Below are positions 60,191-64,000 of a DNA stretch of 64,000 nucleotides, piece by piece. Position numbers and translations under genes: made by a program. The DNA is taken from contig NZ_CP007264.1 of assembly GCF_000585495.1 (NCBI RefSeq), forward strand, positions 1,612,001-1,676,000, given 5' to 3'. Source of the stretch: Thermococcus nautili. GTDB lineage: Archaea > Methanobacteriota_B > Thermococci > Thermococcales > Thermococcaceae. The notes beneath the pieces were generated by a model. The model was given only the letters and a program-made list of their open reading frames with translations, was not told where the DNA came from and did no database searches. The first letter of the stretch is position 1, and every line of letters begins with the position of its first letter.

Positions 60191-61819
60191 ATGAGGCGTT
60201 TGATTGCACTTGCCTTGGTTCTCGTTGTTCTAGCCAGCGGTTGCATAGGCTCAACTCAGACGCAAAGCTCAACGACGTCCACATCTCAGCCCACTGGAAT
60301 TAACTTCGCCAAGTATCCCACTGGAAAGGTCATCGGAAGCTGGTGGGAGCTCTTCAACGAGACGTTCTACGTCAGCGACGGCTACGAAGGCCTGGTTAAG
60401 CACTACTTCCCGAACGCAAAGGTCGAGCCCTTCTCCCAGTTCAATGGAAGCGGTATAGTCGTTCTCTCGCAGGGGGACGAGGTTAAGTCGAGGATACTCT
60501 TCGGAAAACCCGTCCAGGTTCAGAAGCTTGAGCCCTTCGGCTACATCGCCTACAAGTACGGAACCCACCTTCCGGGTCCCTGGCTCGGCGCGATAGCGAT
60601 TCTCAACTCCGATAAGGGTCCCCTCATGGTCGTTACTGGAACGAGCAGGGCCGGCGTCGGTGCTTCGCTCTACTTCCTCAGGGAGCTCAAGGACGGGAAG
60701 GTTTCGGTCGACCCCAACGCTGTCGTTCGCTCAGGTTCCTTCGAGGGAATTCTCCTCAAGGAGTTCGGCGACGTTAACTTCAATGGAATCCCAGATAGCG
60801 ATGAGCACTACGGGCTCTACCAGCTCCTCTACGACGAGCCCTTCAACTACTACTGGAGGGTTGTGAAAGGCGAAAACGTCACCGTCAGCGGGGGTTTCAT
60901 AAGGCTCGTCAACGGCACGACGGTCTACATAAGGGCCCTAGGTTTCAACGTCACCGTGAAGGTTGAGAACCCGAAGAACGTCCAGCTGACCTACGTCATC
61001 GAGAACATTAACCCCGAACTTATGGCCCTTCCTGAGGGGGCTAAAATCCTCGACAACACAACGGTCGAGTTCACCACGAGTGAGCCGAGCTTTTCAATAG
61101 TTGCTAAGAACGTCAGCGAATACCGCGTCCTCGCTTTCGGCGACCACAGGCCGGCGAGCGGTGACAAGCCCCCAGAGGTCTTCCTCAAGATAATGAACGG
61201 CATCAACAACGAGAGCGGGGCCTTCGTCATAGACGGTGGCGACCTCGTTTACTCCGGCACAATCTACCAGTGGGCCGAGCTCATGAAGGTCTGGCACTGG
61301 AACAAACCCGTCTTCATAGCGGTTGGAAACCACGAGTACCAGGGCGAGGGAGTGAGCATCTTCCACTACTACTTCGGTCCAACTGATTACGCCTTCAGCC
61401 TCGGAAACTACCGCTACATCTTCGCCAACGACATAAGCAACGACTACAGCCTGACCGACGAGCAGTTCGCCTGGCTCAAGAAGCAGTTTGAGATAGCCAA
61501 GGAGCGCGGTGAGAGGCCGGTCGTCGTTATGCACGCACCGCCCTACGACCCGAGGCCCGGCGGAGACGACCACGCGATGAGCGAGGAGAGCGCGAAGGAG
61601 CTCCTGGAGCTCATGAAGGAGTACAACGCCTTCGGAATCTTCAGCCACATCCACATATACTGGAACGGAACCTACGACGGCGTTCACTTCATCATAACCG
61701 GCGGAGGGGGCGCGCCCCTCTACGCGAAGCCCGACGAGGGTGGCTTCTACCACTACACTATCTTGACGATGGAGCCCGACGGAAAGGTTGACATAAAGGT
61801 GGTCAAGGTCTCCACCTGA
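60191..61819 (+). CDS. Metallophosphoesterase lipoprotein
   Basis: A signal peptide with lipobox (LASGC, Cys at about residue 19) and a Ser/Thr linker anchor the protein outside. After an N-terminal domain of about 290 residues comes a calcineurin-like phosphoesterase domain. Metal ligands lie in FGDHRPASGD, VIDGGDLVYSG, VGNHEYQGEG, VMHAPPYDP and FSHIHIYW. It probably removes phosphate from extracellular esters. The ATG at 60191 has GGGTGGTTGC upstream. The next gene encodes a phosphate transporter, which suggests phosphate scavenging. Confidence 0.87.
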   Translation: MRRLIALALVLVVLASGCIGSTQTQSSTTSTSQPTGINFAKYPTGKVIGSWWELFNETFYVSDGYEGLVKHYFPNAKVEPFSQFNGSGIVVLSQGDEVKSRILFGKPVQVQKLEPFGYIAYKYGTHLPGPWLGAIAILNSDKGPLMVVTGTSRAGVGASLYFLRELKDGKVSVDPNAVVRSGSFEGILLKEFGDVNFNGIPDSDEHYGLYQLLYDEPFNYYWRVVKGENVTVSGGFIRLVNGTTVYIRALGFNVTVKVENPKNVQLTYVIENINPELMALPEGAKILDNTTVEFTTSEPSFSIVAKNVSEYRVLAFGDHRPASGDKPPEVFLKIMNGINNESGAFVIDGGDLVYSGTIYQWAELMKVWHWNKPVFIAVGNHEYQGEGVSIFHYYFGPTDYAFSLGNYRYIFANDISNDYSLTDEQFAWLKKQFEIAKERGERPVVVMHAPPYDPRPGGDDHAMSEESAKELLELMKEYNAFGIFSHIHIYWNGTYDGVHFIITGGGGAPLYAKPDEGGFYHYTILTMEPDGKVDIKVVKVST

Positions 61820-61926
61820 GCTTTTCTCTTTATTCTATTTGTGTCTATATAGAGACCTTTAGCAGGCTATATTTTATTGCGGCAAGGTATTTATTTTGTG
61901 CTATTTAGTTCCGCCCGGTGGTGTGG
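61820..61926 (+). promoter_or_regulatory. Promoter region of the phosphate transporter
   Basis: T-rich TTTTCTCTTTATTCTATTT ends the preceding gene. GTCTATATAGAGAC (61842-61855) is a near palindrome. AAGGTATTTATTTTG (61884-61898) contains the likely TATA box, and GGTGGTGTGG is the ribosome site. Confidence 0.45.
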
Positions 61927-63138
61927 ATGGACCCCTGGCTGCTAATCACAATCCTCCTGGGTTTTGCCATGGCTTGGGCAATAGGTGCCAACGACGCCGC
62001 CAACTCGATGAGCACGGCAGTGGGAGCGAAGGCGATAACGCCAAAGCAGGCGGTGGTCATAGCCGGAGTGCTTGAGTTCACGGGTGCCTACTTCTTTGGA
62101 AAGAGCGTTACCGAGACGATACGGAAGGGAATCCTTGACCCGAGCAGAATCACCGACCCCAACGTCCTCATTTACGGCTCAATAGCGGCCCTTTTAGCTG
62201 CGACGATTTGGTTGATAATAGCGACCAAGTTTGGACTGCCTGTTTCAACCACTCACTCGATAATCGGCGGAATAGCCGGCTACGGCATCGTTTACGCCGG
62301 GACGAGCATCGTTAACTGGGGTAAGATGACTCAGGTGGTCCTCAGCTGGATTCTTTCCCCAATCGTCGGCGCAATAATGGCCTACCTCGTCTTTAAGGCC
62401 CTCACGAGGAGCATTTTCATGAGCAAAAATCCCGTTAAAAACGCCCGTGTGTGGTCGCCGTTCTGGATTGGACTCGCCTTCGTGGTCATAGGGACGATGT
62501 TCTACATCAAGGTTCTCCACGGCAAAGACCTGAAGGCGGGCGTTCTCTTCTATGGAATCCCTGCGGGTTTCCTCGTTTTCCTGATTACCTACGCTCTGAT
62601 ACGGCTCAGGTTCCCCATAAACGACCCCTACATAGGGGTTGAGAGCATATTTCGGCGCGTTCAGGTTATCACCTCTGGCTACGTGGCTTTAGCGCACGGT
62701 GCCAACGACGTCGCGAACGCCATAGGACCAGTCGCTGCAGTCTACGCCGTCGCGAGTATGGGAATGGCGGGAATGAAGGTTCCTGTTCCGAGGTGGATTT
62801 TGGCCCTCGGAGGTCTCGGCATAGCGGTCGGCGTCGCCACCTACGGCTACCGCGTCATGGAGACAGTTGGGAAGAAGATAACCGAGCTGACGAACACGCG
62901 CGGCTTCACGATAGACTTCTCGGCCGCGACGGTCGTCCTCTTCGCGAGCTGGCTCGGAATGCCAATCTCAACCACTCACACCGTTGTTGGTGCGGTCGTT
63001 GGCGTCGGCCTGGCGAGGGGAATCAAGGCGATAAACACTTCAATCCTGAAGGACATAGTAATCTCATGGTTCGTTACCGTTCCGGTCGCCGGCCTAATCA
63101 GCGCCGTCATATTCAAGGTCTTAATGCTCGTGGGGTGA
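61927..63138 (+). CDS. Inorganic phosphate transporter (Pit family)
   Basis: The 403-residue protein has about ten membrane helices and the two Pit signatures: GANDAANSMSTAVGAKAI near the start and HGANDVANAIGPVAAVYAV in the second half. The repeat FGLPVSTTHSI / LGMPISTTHTVVGAVVG marks the internal duplication. The ATG at 61927 is chosen for its ribosome site. A DUF47 partner follows at once. Confidence 0.94.
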   Translation: MDPWLLITILLGFAMAWAIGANDAANSMSTAVGAKAITPKQAVVIAGVLEFTGAYFFGKSVTETIRKGILDPSRITDPNVLIYGSIAALLAATIWLIIATKFGLPVSTTHSIIGGIAGYGIVYAGTSIVNWGKMTQVVLSWILSPIVGAIMAYLVFKALTRSIFMSKNPVKNARVWSPFWIGLAFVVIGTMFYIKVLHGKDLKAGVLFYGIPAGFLVFLITYALIRLRFPINDPYIGVESIFRRVQVITSGYVALAHGANDVANAIGPVAAVYAVASMGMAGMKVPVPRWILALGGLGIAVGVATYGYRVMETVGKKITELTNTRGFTIDFSAATVVLFASWLGMPISTTHTVVGAVVGVGLARGIKAINTSILKDIVISWFVTVPVAGLISAVIFKVLMLVG

Positions 63139-63142
63139 TACC

Positions 63143-63817
63143 ATGCAGGTTTGGACCAAACTCTTCGCGAAAAGCCCATTCAAGCCCCTGATAAAGCACG
63201 CGGAAGTGGTCATCCAGACGGTTGAAACCCTTGAGAAGGCCCTCCAGGCCTGGCACGATGGAAACGCGGAGGAGATGGAGAGGCTTGCCATCGAGGTTGA
63301 CCGGCTCGAAGACGTCGCCGACAGGATAAAGGAGGAAATCCGCGACTCGCTCAGCTCGAAACTCATGATGGCGGTCTCGCGCGAGGACGTTCTCATATAC
63401 CTCCACATGCAGGATAAGGTGGCCGATTCAGCCGAGGACACCGCCAAGTGGCTCCTCGTCAAGAGCCCGTGCGAGATTCCAACGGAGATAAAGGACGTAA
63501 TCCTCCAGATGGGAACCGAGAGCATAAAAGCTGCTAAGCTCGTTTACGAGGCGATAGTGCAGATGGACAGGGTTATAGAGAGTGGCTTCGCTGAGAACGA
63601 GATAGCGAGGGAATACGAACTTATTCGGGCAATAGAAGACGTCGAGAGCAAGATTGACGGCCTCGACACCAAGCTGATGAAGCTCGTCTTCGAGAACGCC
63701 GATAAGCTCGATTGGGGAACCGGCTTCTGCATCCTGAACATCGCGAGGACAATCAGCAACATATCGGACAAGGCAAAGGACGCCGCCGAGAGGATAAGGC
63801 TGATGATGAACAAGTGA
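63143..63817 (+). CDS. DUF47/PhoU-like Pit accessory protein
   Basis: The 224-residue all-helical protein is of the DUF47 (TIGR00153) kind, related to PhoU. It has ligand-type patterns EVDRLEDVADRIKEEIRDSLSS and a second repeat ESKIDGLDTKLMKLVFEN. It starts with ATG 63143, four bases after the transporter stop, so the two form an operon. It probably controls the Pit transporter in response to phosphate. Confidence 0.9.
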   Translation: MQVWTKLFAKSPFKPLIKHAEVVIQTVETLEKALQAWHDGNAEEMERLAIEVDRLEDVADRIKEEIRDSLSSKLMMAVSREDVLIYLHMQDKVADSAEDTAKWLLVKSPCEIPTEIKDVILQMGTESIKAAKLVYEAIVQMDRVIESGFAENEIAREYELIRAIEDVESKIDGLDTKLMKLVFENADKLDWGTGFCILNIARTISNISDKAKDAAERIRLMMNK

Positions 63818-63884
63818 TAAATTTTTCCTATTTTTAATCGCATGCAATTTCCAGGGAGAATAATGCGAGAGAAGAACGAGAGAA

Positions 63885-64000
63885 TCAGATGGCTATCATC
63901 GTCGAGGTCATCTGGATTTCCGGCATGCGCCTTATCTTCTCGGTTATGAACTGGTCGAGGTCCTTGAGCGTGTCCGTTTCAACTTTGACAACGAGGTCGT
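63885..64000 (-). CDS. C-terminal end of an Lrp/AsnC-type regulator (partial)
   Basis: The last 38 codons of a minus-strand gene that runs off the right edge read DLVVKVETDTLKDLDQFI then EKIRRMPEIQMTSTMIAI and stop. This is the end of a RAM ligand-binding domain of the Lrp family. The DNA-binding part is outside the window. Confidence 0.85.
   Translation of the reverse strand, partial: DLVVKVETDTLKDLDQFITEKIRRMPEIQMTSTMIAI

Overview
The window comes from a hyperthermophilic euryarchaeon of the order Thermococcales, almost certainly a Thermococcus close to T. kodakarensis. The sequence shows GGTGGT-type ribosome binding sites, archaeal TATA boxes and many leaderless or short-leader genes. It carries archaeal lipid synthesis (CarS), Kae1, an archaeal triosephosphate isomerase, a 14-gene membrane-bound hydrogenase (MBH) operon, and a formate dehydrogenase joined to an FrhAGB-type hydrogenase. 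The order enolase / deoC / DUF1884 / ECF-S / ornithine aminotransferase / thioredoxin reductase / MBH / formate dehydrogenase agrees with what I remember of T. kodakarensis TK2106 down to about TK2070.

Layout. 1-1.1 kb: the end of an unrecognised lysine-rich protein and a zinc-ribbon protein. 1.07-7.1 kb is an accessory, AT-richer block. It holds a three-gene operon (AGOG-type 8-oxoguanine glycosylase, DraG-type ADP-ribosylglycohydrolase, TPR protein) facing away from an unknown gene across a shared inverted repeat, then about 400 bp packed with hairpins, tRNA-Gln(UUG), and an AbiEi/AbiEii toxin-antitoxin pair. 7.1-17.8 kb is housekeeping: TPI, CoaD, ADP-forming acyl-CoA synthetase alpha, Kae1, NAD kinase, a flippase-like membrane protein, an RNA m5C methyltransferase, an LEA14-like protein and CarS. 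17.9-22.3 kb is a variable patch: a 965-aa surface protein, small membrane proteins and a broken gene. 22.4-34 kb holds molybdopterin genes (MoaD-like, MoeB-like, MoaE), a SPASM protein lacking the radical-SAM cysteines, Lrp-type regulators, a radical SAM protein (possible lipoyl synthase component), enolase, and deoC overlapping a DUF1884 gene. DUF1884 is the family 4A encapsulin-like group.

34-40 kb: a frameshifted small gene, a paralogue of a small membrane protein seen at 20.75 kb, thioredoxin reductase, an AAA+ ATPase, a THUMP protein, a SagB-type nitroreductase and two ferritin-like proteins. 39.9-56.7 kb, all on the minus strand, is the energy block: frhA-frhG-frhB, then fdhA with three Fe-S proteins, a formate channel and a GltD-like flavoprotein, then mbhA to mbhN. 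mbhE has a one-base frameshift in a G/A run. Sites fitting GTTn3AACn5GTT (SurR-like) lie upstream of frhA and mbhA, with a near match upstream of fdhA. 56.9-64 kb: TRAM protein, tRNA methylthiotransferase, a secreted beta-rich protein beside its own signal peptidase (possible TasA/AbpA-like fibre pair), a cupin, a metallophosphoesterase lipoprotein, a Pit phosphate transporter with a DUF47 partner, and the end of an Lrp-type regulator.

How the genes work together. Formate is taken up (FocA) and oxidised by FdhA. Electrons reach the FrhAGB hydrogenase or, through small Fe-S proteins, the NAD(P)H pool. MBH turns reduced ferredoxin into H2 and an ion gradient. The molybdopterin genes supply the pterin for FdhA. 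The strongest leads for unusual biology are the deoC-encapsulin pair, the glycosylase/ADP-ribosylglycohydrolase operon with its divergent partner, the SPASM-only protein, and the fibre/signal-peptidase pair.
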